A stretch of DNA of 64,000 nucleotides from Halobacillus kuroshimensis DSM 18393 (lineage in GTDB: Bacteria; Bacillota; Bacilli; Bacillales; Halobacillaceae), in the NCBI RefSeq assembly GCF_000425705.1, contig NZ_AUDY01000008.1, positions 496,001 through 560,000 on the forward strand, in the 5' to 3' direction. Shown piece after piece: positions 8,501 through 15,919 of this stretch. Under the pieces are notes generated by a model. The model was not told the DNA's origin, made no database searches, and saw only the letters and a program-made list of their open reading frames with translations. Made by a program: the position numbers and the translations under genes. Every line of letters begins with the position of its first letter. Positions within the stretch are counted from its first letter, which is position 1.

Positions 8501-8533
8501 AAAGCCGCCCACGGAATGCGGGCGGTTTTTTTT
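8501..8533 (+). terminator. Terminator after the DUF2922 gene
   Basis: GCCGCCC/GGGCGG stem followed by eight T, located inside the three-gene set, so it may reduce read-through to the YvrJ gene. Confidence 0.75.
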
Positions 8534-8553
8534 ATCAAAGGAGGGTGCCGATC

Positions 8554-8697
8554 TTGGACACTTGGATATCCATTATAGCGGACGTCGGCTTTCCTGTTGC
8601 GGTGACATTTTACCTGCTTCACCGGATTGAAGGAAAGCTTGACCAGCTCATTGAAACGATGCATCAGTGGCCGGAAAAGCTGATCAATCAAAAATAA
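8554..8697 (+). CDS. YvrJ family membrane protein
   Basis: 47-residue protein starting at TTG 8554, nine bases after AAAGGAGG. It has the YvrJ layout: one N-terminal helix (WISIIADVGFPVAVTFYLL) and an amphipathic tail HRIEGKLDQLIETMHQW. YvrJ proteins commonly follow DUF1659/DUF2922 genes in Bacillaceae. Short length and the TTG start make it easy to miss. Function unknown. Confidence 0.8.
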   Translation: MDTWISIIADVGFPVAVTFYLLHRIEGKLDQLIETMHQWPEKLINQK

Positions 8698-8732
8698 AAA
8701 ACATCCAGCCTTTATGGCTGGATGTTTTTTTA
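8698..8732. terminator. Terminator shared by the YvrJ gene and lepB
   Basis: AACATCCAGCC/GGCTGGATGTT stem with flanking A and T runs, between the converging genes; it touches the lepB stop. Confidence 0.85.
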
Positions 8733-9251
8733 ATTGGTTAGACCCCATTGATTGAATGGATAGATGACCAGTTCTGTGCGGCCGATGATTTCCTCTTCTT
8801 CAATAAAGCCGAGACCATTACGGCTGTCTTTACTGATGGAGCGGTTGTCACCCATAACGAAATATTTTCCGTCTGGAACATCGACAGGACCATAGTCTCT
8901 CGTGGCGGAAGCAGCATCTTCACTCAAATATTCCTGTGTTTGCTTCTCCCCGTTGACATAAAGCTCGTGGTCCCGGATCTCGATGGTATCCCCAGGCTGA
9001 CCGATGATTCGTTTCACATAACTTTTAACAGGACGTTCAATGATAACGATATCTCCACGCTCAGGTTCATCTATATAGTAGATAATTTTATTGAACATGA
9101 CTCGTTCACCGTTTTGGAGAGTAGGATCCATACTGGCACCCTCTACGATAGACGTGGCGAAGAAGAACGTTCTTAGAATGAAGGCCAGTGTGATGGCAAC
9201 AGCAATGGCTTTCAACCATTCCAACCATTCATTTTTAGATTGTTCAGACAA
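8730..9251 (-). CDS. lepB: Signal peptidase I (type S26)
   Basis: Membrane-bound serine protease that removes signal peptides from exported proteins; 173 residues from TTG 9251 (AAAGGAAG eight bases upstream; ATG 9257 would be too close to it). One N-terminal anchor helix (about residues 10-30), catalytic Ser in EGASMDPTL, catalytic Lys in SYVKRIIGQPGDT, and box E VMGDNRSISKDSR. Size and single anchor match the Bacillus SipS/SipT/SipU type. It lies among spore-surface genes but is probably housekeeping. Confidence 0.93.
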   Translation of the reverse strand: MSEQSKNEWLEWLKAIAVAITLAFILRTFFFATSIVEGASMDPTLQNGERVMFNKIIYYIDEPERGDIVIIERPVKSYVKRIIGQPGDTIEIRDHELYVNGEKQTQEYLSEDAASATRDYGPVDVPDGKYFVMGDNRSISKDSRNGLGFIEEEEIIGRTELVIYPFNQWGLTN

Positions 9252-9383
9252 TCTCATCTTCCTTTCTCGATGAACAGATATGATTTCGCTCTTATTTTAC
9301 CATATTGGTTTAGAAATGAAAGGGAGATCGATTTCAATGTAATGGATATGTAACATAGGAAAGTGGAAATCATCGTCTTACTA

Positions 9384-9390
9384 TGTCGAA
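9384..9390 (+). promoter_or_regulatory. Possible Spo0A box (0A box)
   Basis: TGTCGAA matches the 0A box TGNCGAA. It lies in the intergenic region between lepB and the Spo0E-like gene, 154 bases before the latter's start. A seven-base match alone is weak; the context gives it interest. Confidence 0.3.
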
Positions 9391-9543
9391 TTGTAAATTG
9401 TTTTAGCATATATCTTTACAAAAGGAATGAAAATTGAGATAATTCTTTTCGTGCAGGTTGGACAGGCGAACAAACATTCCTTTTGCTTACGTATATGAAA
9501 GAGATAAAGACAAAAAGATAGGACTGGCAGGAGGTCGTCGCAC

Positions 9544-9702
9544 GTGCAGGTCATGGATAAAGAGACGATGCTGGAAGAGATTGAGCACCTTCGTAAACGA
9601 ATGATGGAGGTCGCCAATGAAAAGGGATTCTCCAGTGTGGAATCGGTTCAAATTAGTCAACGGCTGGATACATTACTCAACGAGATTCAACATAAATCAT
9701 AA
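9544..9702 (+). CDS. Spo0E-like aspartyl-phosphate phosphatase
   Basis: 52-residue protein of the Spo0E/YisI/YnzD family, small helical-hairpin phosphatases that dephosphorylate Spo0A~P and so delay sporulation. The signature is the central SVESVQISQRLDTLLNEI (family pattern SXXXSXXLD). GTG 9544 is eight bases after GGAGGT; ATG 9553 is an alternative. It is monocistronic, followed directly by a terminator. Confidence 0.82.
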   Translation: MQVMDKETMLEEIEHLRKRMMEVANEKGFSSVESVQISQRLDTLLNEIQHKS

Positions 9703-9737
9703 AACTTACAGAGCTTACTGTTCTGTAAGTTTTTTTA
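9702..9737 (+). terminator. Terminator of the Spo0E-like gene
   Basis: AACTTACAGA/TCTGTAAGTT stem, eight-base loop, then seven T. Confidence 0.85.
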
Positions 9738-9782
9738 TGTAGCTGCTCTTAGAAAGGATGTAAGTTTTAAGCAAAGAGCAGA

Positions 9783-10646
9783 TCAGTTATTTTCTGCTTG
9801 ATTGGGACAGGAAATAGAGTCGCTCGGAGGGCGGGGCTCACATTCCTGAGCAGTGACAGCAATGGTAGCAGGGTAAATCACTTTTACGGACTGGCAGATA
9901 TCAATCAGCATTTCCAGGCAGAGGCAGTGTTTGATTTTCGTAATCATTTGAACGCTGCAGGTGAATCGGGTCACTTCACATTGGATACTCGTGCCGGGCG
10001 GGGCACAGAGGAGCAGCTTTTCTATTTGCGAAAAGGCACACACACATACACATCCATTAGGGAGTTTGACACCGAGACAGCCTTCTTTACATAAAGTAAC
10101 TTCATGAAGGATAAACGTTTCACCAGAAGGCAGAAGAACTGGGACTTCTTTTCTCTGTCCAATTTCCCTGCATACAATAGAGGTAAGATCGGATTTCCTG
10201 CAGCACCCATCCGTTAAAAAGCAGGTGTAGCATTCACAATCAAGGGGCAGTTCTTCCTGACCTTGAGGTAGGATGTAGTTTAAATCCAGGCAGTATTTTC
10301 CTTTTAAAATTCCATCGCCTGTACGGACAACTTCAATATTTTGGAAGCCTCGAACGGTTCTGCTGAATGTTTTCCCTGTACCACTATTTATTTTTTCTCC
10401 ATTAATGAAAATAGAAAGATCGCTTAAATCTCCCTGCTTAAGGGTGAGGACAATGGTTCCTGTGACAGGCTCAGCCAACAGTGACTGCCATAGCAGCTCA
10501 CGGGAGTCGTTCGTCAAAGTAAAATTCCCGCAGACTTCATCCATGAGAACATCATCAACAAACGAAATGGTTAAGCATTTCGTAAATTGAAGCGGTGCGG
10601 TTACCCAATCATACACTTTTTCTGTTTGTATACAATGCTTATCCAT
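9783..10646 (-). CDS. KVYDWV-type spore-surface protein with embedded Ena-like domain
   Basis: 287-residue Cys-rich protein. Residues 4-14 carry CIQTEKVYDWV. Residues about 28-130 resemble the product of 11589-11978: VCGNFTL near the start, a Trp-Gln-Ser strand, FQNIEVVRTGDG and GKYCLDLNY at the end. Then comes a Cys-rich linker (DCECYTCFLTDGCC) and a C-terminal domain whose motifs LLLCAPPGTS, ICQSVKVIYPATI and ECEPRPP recur in the 41114-41785 protein. ATG 10646 follows AAAGGGGGGG; the longer frame from 10688 is rejected. It is the last gene of a three-gene minus-strand set. A spore-surface location is inferred from the Cys content, lack of signal peptide and neighbours; a role as base or anchor of the appendage is speculation. 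Confidence 0.7.
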   Translation of the reverse strand: MDKHCIQTEKVYDWVTAPLQFTKCLTISFVDDVLMDEVCGNFTLTNDSRELLWQSLLAEPVTGTIVLTLKQGDLSDLSIFINGEKINSGTGKTFSRTVRGFQNIEVVRTGDGILKGKYCLDLNYILPQGQEELPLDCECYTCFLTDGCCRKSDLTSIVCREIGQRKEVPVLLPSGETFILHEVTLCKEGCLGVKLPNGCVCVCAFSQIEKLLLCAPPGTSIQCEVTRFTCSVQMITKIKHCLCLEMLIDICQSVKVIYPATIAVTAQECEPRPPSDSISCPNQAENN

Positions 10647-10763
10647 AAGATCCCCCCCTTTAGAATAGTAGCCGGCACCTGCAAACATTCATGCTGGTCC
10701 CTCTTTTTTATCATTCGTAGCAAAAGCCCCTCCATCTTCGTTCTGCAGGGTAACCATAACGGA

Positions 10764-11504
10764 TCAAGGACAGATCGGTTTCACGGGTTCCGGATCTTCG
10801 CATCCGGTGATCCGCAGATTATCTAAAAAAGCGGCCGTGTTAAACACCCGGTCAATGACATCAGCCACTCTGATCTGTAGGGTGATCAGTTCACAGCTGT
10901 AGCAGGATAGGTCAAGCTCTGCTGTGTAAATTTCGGTAGTCACAGCGTTGTACGTAACATCATTTGGTGTAGGGAAAGGAGGAAGAGGAGCCATGGAACT
11001 CCCATTCGGCATATTGGAAAACGGCGCAGCATTCGTAACTGTGACAGGACTTCCGTCTGGGAGCAGGGCAATATTTTCTGTGCCGAGAGAAGTGAAGACA
11101 TCCGCCCGGAAATAGTCGGCAAATTGTCCGACAAACTCCGGGTTTTCCTCGGTCCCGAATTTCCAGTCGAATGTCAGCTTGCCGGGGTCCTTCGGCAGAA
11201 GGAATTGAAGCCTGACGGTGACAACATCAAGAGACTCCTGTCCGTCCGGGGAACCTAAGGGGTCTCCGGCGGGAACGATGGGGCCGCCTGTGTTTTCAGA
11301 AACAAAAGTAGGAGCCGTTCCCGGAGTCAGGCTGGCAAAACCACTGCTTAAAACAACAAATTCATTTCCATCTGTCGGAAATCCCTGCAGTGGTGTGGAA
11401 AAAATCTCACTTTGAACAGAAGGGCCCGTCAACGTTGCATTTACTAAACAGCACTGTGTTAAAGGAGTGACCAGCGCTTCGACAATTTCATCAATCGTGG
11501 CCAT
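10764..11504 (-). CDS. Choice-of-anchor L-like protein in the appendage locus
   Basis: 246-residue protein with no signal peptide and few Lys. After an N-terminal helix and adjacent cysteines (TPLTQCCLVNATL) there is a beta-sandwich with SSGFASLTPGTAP and LTFDWKFGTEENPEFVGQFADYFRADVF-type sequence, resembling the choice-of-anchor L domain found in secreted or surface proteins. The end is DNLRITGCEDPEP. The N-terminal CC resembles the connector of Ena subunits, which suggests it could cap or attach to the fibre (inference). It lies between an Ena subunit gene and the KVYDWV-Ena fusion gene. Confidence 0.65.
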   Translation of the reverse strand: MATIDEIVEALVTPLTQCCLVNATLTGPSVQSEIFSTPLQGFPTDGNEFVVLSSGFASLTPGTAPTFVSENTGGPIVPAGDPLGSPDGQESLDVVTVRLQFLLPKDPGKLTFDWKFGTEENPEFVGQFADYFRADVFTSLGTENIALLPDGSPVTVTNAAPFSNMPNGSSMAPLPPFPTPNDVTYNAVTTEIYTAELDLSCYSCELITLQIRVADVIDRVFNTAAFLDNLRITGCEDPEPVKPICP

Positions 11505-11546
11505 ATAGGCACACCACCTTTCAAAATGGACCAGCCTCTAATCGTA

Positions 11547-11581
11547 AAATAAAAAGGCAGGAAAGTATAAGGAATCCTGCC
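11547..11581 (-). terminator. Intra-operon terminator between Ena subunit and partner genes
   Basis: Read on the minus strand, GGCAGGA / TCCTGCC stem followed by TTTTTATTTT, 8 bases after the stop of 11589-11978. It may leave the subunit mRNA in excess over the downstream genes. Confidence 0.7.
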
Positions 11582-11588
11582 CCGCTGT

Positions 11589-11978
11589 TTATAATCGATA
11601 ATTCGCGCTGATGCAGTATTTTCCACGGCATGAGTTTCCTGCTGCCGCATCTGTATTACATATAATCCGGACTTCGTCAAAAGTCTGCACCGTTACCGAT
11701 CTTGTATTCCCGTTACTTCCAAGGCTGGCTAGAGGGACAGTGAAGGTGTCAACAACTACGCCTCCATTTGCTACATAGACGGTTAGGGGGTTGGCACAGC
11801 CGGTATCATAAAAGACGCTGACTGTACCTGCATCAATGGTGAAACTTGACGACCAGACCGTTTCAGCTAGATCAAAGGCCGGGGCTGTCGTATCTGTTAA
11901 ACAATCAATGGTGAAGTTTCCGCAGAACTCATCCATAGCAAATTGACCACCGCGGTCGGGACAACAACAATTCGCCAT
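11589..11978 (-). CDS. S-Ena (DUF3992)-type endospore appendage subunit, long form
   Basis: 129-residue protein: N-terminal ANCCCPDRGG connector with three cysteines, DEFCGNFTI start of the beta-sandwich, TRSVTVQTFDEVRIICN, and final strand GKYCISANYRL. Layout (Cys connector, FCGNFT, FDEVRI, terminal Cys strand) fits S-Ena fibre subunits such as Ena1A/Ena1B of the Bacillus cereus group (recalled, not searched). ATG 11978 follows GGAGG by seven bases. First gene of a three-gene set, followed at once by a terminator, consistent with a major structural component. Confidence 0.78.
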   Translation of the reverse strand: MANCCCPDRGGQFAMDEFCGNFTIDCLTDTTAPAFDLAETVWSSSFTIDAGTVSVFYDTGCANPLTVYVANGGVVVDTFTVPLASLGSNGNTRSVTVQTFDEVRIICNTDAAAGNSCRGKYCISANYRL

Positions 11979-12085
11979 TCATTTTCCTCCTTCAATCGAT
12001 ATAGTACAGCCTATGAAAAAAAGAAGAAGCTGCATAGGTTCATGTACTAGAGGATTGAAAGTTTTTAAAATCAGGCATTTCCAAT

Positions 12086-12113
12086 AAAAAAACACACCCG
12101 TCACGGATGTGTC
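12086..12113 (-). terminator. Terminator of patA
   Basis: On the minus strand an ACACATCCG/CGGGTGTGT-type stem followed by seven T, about 150 bases after the patA stop. Confidence 0.7.
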
Positions 12114-12144
12114 TTTAAAACGATTTGAAAAATTCCAGGCCCCC

Positions 12145-12232
12145 AGTTTTCCTGACCAAGTTAGCTGAGGACGTGCTTTTGGCAGGCATCCACCGGTAAG
12201 CGGTATGTGACCACCTCCACATGACTTCTTTA
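12145..12232 (-). repeat. Degraded copy of the element found in the copZ-trhA gap
   Basis: Bases 12145-12203 match the reverse complement of 23683-23741 at roughly 84% by eye (shared block GACCAAGTTAGCTGAGG), and weaker similarity continues to about 12232. Both lie in intergenic DNA. No inverted ends remain visible here, so this copy looks decayed. Confidence 0.65.
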
Positions 12233-12261
12233 CATCTGCAAATAGTCACACGTGTTTTCTG

Positions 12262-13410
12262 TTATTTCAAGTATTTCTCAAGTCTATCGAGTCCTTTTTT
12301 CAGTGTCTCCATGCTGTAAGCGTAGGAAAGACGCATATATCCTTCTCCATAGGTGGAAAAAGCATCCCCCGGCACGAGAGCAAGACCAGCCTCCTCTACC
12401 AGCTCGACGGCTTTATCTGTGGTCGTTTTACCATCCAGGGGGAATTGGATAAACAAATAAAAGGCGCCGTCCGGCTGAGCGAATGATAATCCCATTTGTT
12501 TGAGGCGTCCGGCTGCATAATCGCGTCGTTCTTTATAGGCATCACGCATGTTCTCTGCTTCCTGCTTTTGATTGGACAAAGCTTCCAGAGCGGCATATTG
12601 GCTGATCGAGGTAGCGCAGGACACGTTATATTGATGAACTTTCAATAAATGCCGGGACAACCATTCCGGTGCAAGCAGATAGCCGATCCGCCAACCTGTC
12701 ATGCTGTGGGACTTGGATACTCCGTTTACGACGATAACGTTGTCGCGGACATCCGGAATAGAAGCAATGGATGTATGAGGACGTTCATAGACGAGTTCAC
12801 TGTATATTTCATCGGCAATAAGGAAGATTTCCTTTTTCTTAATGACATCGGCAATATCCTTCAGCTCATCTTCTGTTAGAGAAACACCAGTCGGGTTGGA
12901 AGGGTAAGGAAGAATAACCGCTTTTGTTTTCTCAGTGACATGTGACTGAATGATATCCCCGGTCAGCTTAAATCCTTCAGCACTCGTATCTGCAAATACC
13001 GGTATGCCGCCAGCGAGTCGGATCAATGGTTCATATCCCGGATATACAGGGCCGGGGAGAATAACTTCATCTCCAGGATGGAGGATAGTACGCAGGGAAA
13101 GATCCAGCGCTTCGGATGCTCCGACGGTAATAATGATTTCCTGTTCGGCGTCATAGGAAAGACCATAGGATGCGGCCGCATGATGCTGGACCGCCCGGCG
13201 CAGCTCGATGAGACCGGCATTATGTGTGTAGCTTGTCTGGTTATTTTCAATCGCCTGGATGCCTGCCTGTTTAACGGCTTCAGGCGTAGGAAAGTCCGGC
13301 TGGCCGATGGTCAACGAAACGACGTCTTCGTAATGACTTACCATATTGAAAAAACGGCGGATCCCGGATATTTCAATATTTTTAACCGCAGGGTTGATCA
13401 AGTGTTCCAT
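12262..13410 (-). CDS. patA: N-acetyl-LL-diaminopimelate aminotransferase
   Basis: PLP enzyme of the acetylase branch of lysine/meso-diaminopimelate synthesis. 382 residues, starting MEHLINPAVKNIEISGIRRF, very close to B. subtilis PatA. Motifs: SYTHNAGLIELR, YPSNPTGVSL, catalytic Lys in VNGVSKSHSMTGWRIGY, and YMRLSYAYSM. The other acetylase-branch genes dapH and dapL are at 26980 and 27799. It is monocistronic and divergent from the FbpB-like gene. Confusion with other class I aminotransferases is possible but the N-terminus and synteny with cheV and ykyB support PatA. Confidence 0.9.
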   Translation of the reverse strand: MEHLINPAVKNIEISGIRRFFNMVSHYEDVVSLTIGQPDFPTPEAVKQAGIQAIENNQTSYTHNAGLIELRRAVQHHAAASYGLSYDAEQEIIITVGASEALDLSLRTILHPGDEVILPGPVYPGYEPLIRLAGGIPVFADTSAEGFKLTGDIIQSHVTEKTKAVILPYPSNPTGVSLTEDELKDIADVIKKKEIFLIADEIYSELVYERPHTSIASIPDVRDNVIVVNGVSKSHSMTGWRIGYLLAPEWLSRHLLKVHQYNVSCATSISQYAALEALSNQKQEAENMRDAYKERRDYAAGRLKQMGLSFAQPDGAFYLFIQFPLDGKTTTDKAVELVEEAGLALVPGDAFSTYGEGYMRLSYAYSMETLKKGLDRLEKYLK

Positions 13411-13480
13411 TGTATCTCTCCTCTTTTACATAAAGTTAACAAAATGTTCAAACAATTCAAGTATTTAATTTGTTGAATTT

Positions 13481-13489
13481 TGTTATAAT
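13481..13489 (+). promoter_or_regulatory. Extended -10 promoter of the FbpB-like gene
   Basis: TGTTATAAT is a perfect extended -10 (TGNTATAAT), 31 bases before the ATG at 13520; no strong -35 is seen. I could not identify a convincing Fur box by eye. Confidence 0.6.
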
Positions 13490-13519
13490 TTAAACTGAGA
13501 CAAGGAAAGGAAGTGTAGA

Positions 13520-13669
13520 ATGAGATCGATTCACCGTTTATCTTTTGAAGAACTCGTTGATCGTAACAAGCAGCAGCTGCTGCAAGACGAAGAAGCGATT
13601 GAAGAAATTGAAAGACAAATAGATGAAAAACATACAAATAAACTTCGTCCTGACCTTTTTGTTAATTGA
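13520..13669 (+). CDS. FbpB-like small protein
   Basis: 49-residue helical protein, RSIHRLSFEELVDRNKQQLLQDEEAIEEIERQID, the pattern of the FbpB family of small, Fur-regulated proteins thought to help the iron-sparing response (in B. subtilis, with the sRNA FsrA). Ribosome site GGAAAGG stands about nine bases before the ATG. It is followed by a terminator. The protein is less basic than B. subtilis FbpB, so the function is tentative. Confidence 0.7.
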   Translation: MRSIHRLSFEELVDRNKQQLLQDEEAIEEIERQIDEKHTNKLRPDLFVN

Positions 13670-13681
13670 TTACTGGACTAT

Positions 13682-13714
13682 AAAAAGCAGCCGCCTCCAA
13701 GGGGCTGCTTTTTA
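13682..13714 (+). terminator. Terminator of the FbpB-like gene
   Basis: AAAAGCAGCC/GGCTGCTTTT stem with a T-run. Confidence 0.8.
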
Positions 13715-13780
13715 CATTTTCATAGGAACGTGGCAGAATGTAAAGCATAAACCATAACTATTTTCAGGCAGGTGATCCAT

Positions 13781-14650
13781 ATGAACGATGTTGGTTTAGT
13801 GTTGGAAGGCGGCGGGATGCGGGGAGCTTATACCGCAGGAGTCCTGGATTATTTTCTTGATCAGGGTCTGCATTTCCCCTATGTTGTCGGAGCCTCTGCC
13901 GGCGCTTGTAATGGCAGTTCCTATGTAGCGAGGCAGCGGGGCAGGAATTACCGGGTCATTGTTGAATACGGAGATCATCCCGAATACATATCCTATAAGC
14001 GAATGCTTACGAAGCGGCAGTTGTTTGGCATGGACTTCCTTTTCGATAAGCTTCCAAATGAACTGGTCCCTTTCGATTATGATTCATTTATGAAACAAAC
14101 GACGAAGTTCGTCGTAGCGACAACAGACATGGATTCCGGCAGGCCGGTCTTTTTTGATTCCTTCCATGACAGGGAAAGTCTACTGAAAGTCATCCGGGCT
14201 TCCAGCTCGCTTCCGATGATTGCCCCCAGCATTGACTTCGGTGGATTTCAACTCATGGACGGCGGCATTGCCGATCCGATCCCATTGCAACGTTCGATTG
14301 ATGACGGCAATCAAAAGCATGTCATCGTCCTGACAAGAAATGACGGGTATACGAAAGAAAAGTCCAAAGCGGGCTGGTACTTGAACCATCGGTATAAAAA
14401 GTTTCCGAACTTCGCCAAAACGATGACAGACCGCCATATTCACTACAACGCTCAGTTGGAACACGTAAGAAAATTGGAAGAAGAGGGCAGGGCTCTCGTC
14501 ATCCGTCCCCGCCAGCCGCTTGTGGTCAGCCGAATTGAGAGGAACCGTGACCGGCTGCATAACCTCTATACGCAGGGCTATCAAGAAGCAGAGGATCTTG
14601 GAGAACAGCTGACAGATTTCCTCCAGTTATCTAAGGCGGGACGTCCATGA
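13781..14650 (+). CDS. Patatin-like phospholipase (YjjU/RssA-like)
   Basis: 289-residue cytosolic lipid acyl hydrolase of the bacterial patatin family. The oxyanion loop is EGGGMRGAYTAGVL (about residues 7-20), the nucleophile Ser is in GASAGACN, and the Asp of the dyad is in DGGIADPIP. ATG 13781 has AGGTGA eight bases upstream. It overlaps the alkD-like gene by 4 bases (ATGA), so the two are translated together; the functional link is unknown. The substrate is not predictable. Confidence 0.85.
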   Translation: MNDVGLVLEGGGMRGAYTAGVLDYFLDQGLHFPYVVGASAGACNGSSYVARQRGRNYRVIVEYGDHPEYISYKRMLTKRQLFGMDFLFDKLPNELVPFDYDSFMKQTTKFVVATTDMDSGRPVFFDSFHDRESLLKVIRASSSLPMIAPSIDFGGFQLMDGGIADPIPLQRSIDDGNQKHVIVLTRNDGYTKEKSKAGWYLNHRYKKFPNFAKTMTDRHIHYNAQLEHVRKLEEEGRALVIRPRQPLVVSRIERNRDRLHNLYTQGYQEAEDLGEQLTDFLQLSKAGRP

Positions 14651-15351
14651 GCACTGAACGAATCGTTTCTGAAATCAATGCTGCATTGGCGGAACACCGG
14701 GATGACCAACAACGGCAGCCGATGGAAACCTATATGAAAAACCACTTTCCATTCTACGGAATCAAAACGCCCGAGAGGAAAAAAATCCTGGCCCCCTTTG
14801 TAAACGACAGTAAAACCTTCAGGGAGAAAGAACGATTCGAAGTGGCGTTTCAACTTTTTCAGATGCCTGAAAGAGAATGTCATTATGCAGCCCTTGCTGT
14901 ATTGGAAAAAGGGAAAAAGGCCGTTTCTCCGGAGGCGGTGGAGTTTTACAGAGAGCTTCTTTTGACGAAACCGTGGTGGGATACCGTTGATATGATCGCT
15001 TCCCACCTGTGCGGTGAATATTTTAAGCTTTACCCACAACAGCTGCGTCCATATACAGAACAATTCCGCGATTCGGACTTTATGTGGCTGCGGCGTGCTG
15101 CGCTGCTTTTTCAACTGAAGTACAAAGGAGAGACAGACCAAGCCCTTTTATTTGAAACCATCCTCTGTTTAAAAGACGAGAAGGAATTTTTCATAGAAAA
15201 AGCCATCGGATGGGCGCTCAGGGAATACAGCAAAACCGATCATGATGCTGTTATCGATTTTTTGTCGACGCATGAATGCCGCCCTCTAAGCCGCCGGGAG
15301 GGGTTGAAGTGGCTGAAGAACAAACAGCCTCACCTTCTGGATCGCCTCTAG
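14647..15351 (+). CDS. DNA alkylation repair protein, AlkD-like HEAT-repeat glycosylase
   Basis: 234 residues, all-helical with HEAT-like repeats. Family blocks YMKNHFPFYGIKTPERKKI near the N-terminus, WWDTVDMIASHLCGEYF in the middle and FFIEKAIGWALREYSKTD towards the C-terminus match AlkD-type DNA glycosylases, which excise 3- and 7-alkylpurines. Length is near that of B. cereus AlkD (about 237). It is coupled to the upstream patatin gene by ATGA overlap. Confidence 0.87.
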   Translation: MSTERIVSEINAALAEHRDDQQRQPMETYMKNHFPFYGIKTPERKKILAPFVNDSKTFREKERFEVAFQLFQMPERECHYAALAVLEKGKKAVSPEAVEFYRELLLTKPWWDTVDMIASHLCGEYFKLYPQQLRPYTEQFRDSDFMWLRRAALLFQLKYKGETDQALLFETILCLKDEKEFFIEKAIGWALREYSKTDHDAVIDFLSTHECRPLSRREGLKWLKNKQPHLLDRL

Positions 15352-15414
15352 GTTTATTCCTTAAAGCTCCTGTTCATAATGGATAGGAGAACAAGGATAA
15401 AGGAGACATACAGG

Positions 15415-15822
15415 ATGAATATAGGTGGATGGCTGGATCCTCACTTTTTAGAAGAACCAATCCAATGGCTGGATGAAGATATCCTTCAGATATTCGGTAT
15501 GGAGCCGGAATACATCCAGTTTCTACTGGTGTTTGCTTTCATGGGGGCATTGATGTGGGTGGTGAAGCCGGTGGTCGAGTGGCTGATGCTGCGAAACTGG
15601 CTCCTCTTTTTAAGCGGCGGGGCCTCTGTATTGATCGCTCTCGTTTTCCTGCAGATGGTGGACAGGTATGCCATGTCTGGAACAACATCCACACTGCCGG
15701 AATACTACTGGTTCATCTGCCTTTCCGCTATCAGTGGTTACGGTCTCGCCCTTGCCGGGTGGCTGACGGTAAAACAGGCGTACCTCAGATTCGCGAAGCG
15801 GAAAAGAAGGAAGGCTGCTTGA
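15415..15822 (+). CDS. Membrane protein of unknown function
   Basis: 135 residues. The N-terminal 35 residues are acidic and amphipathic, followed by three membrane helices (about 36-60, 65-85, 98-120) and a basic tail KRKRRKAA. ATG 15415 is nine bases after AAGGAGA; the longer frame from 15379 includes that site. It lies 63 bases after the AlkD-like gene and may be the third gene of that operon, ending at the hairpin at 15822. Family not recognised. Confidence 0.7.
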   Translation: MNIGGWLDPHFLEEPIQWLDEDILQIFGMEPEYIQFLLVFAFMGALMWVVKPVVEWLMLRNWLLFLSGGASVLIALVFLQMVDRYAMSGTTSTLPEYYWFICLSAISGYGLALAGWLTVKQAYLRFAKRKRRKAA

Positions 15823-15850
15823 ACTCTCTTTTAAATGAAGAGAGTTTTTA
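15822..15850 (+). terminator. Terminator before cheV
   Basis: AACTCTCTT/AAGAGAGTT stem with a short T-run. Confidence 0.75.
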
Positions 15851-15877
15851 TTTTTCCTTCACCACCGGACGAGTCCT

Positions 15878-15885
15878 GCCGATAC
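15878..15885 (+). promoter_or_regulatory. cheV: Candidate sigma-D -10 element for cheV
   Basis: GCCGATAC fits the sigma-D -10 form GCCGATAT/A seven of eight, 35 bases before the cheV start. The expected TAAA -35 is not conserved (TCAC at the right spacing). Sigma-D control of cheV is known in B. subtilis. Confidence 0.45.
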
Positions 15886-15919
15886 TATAGGAGGACGCTT
15901 AGAAGAAAGGGCGATGTTC

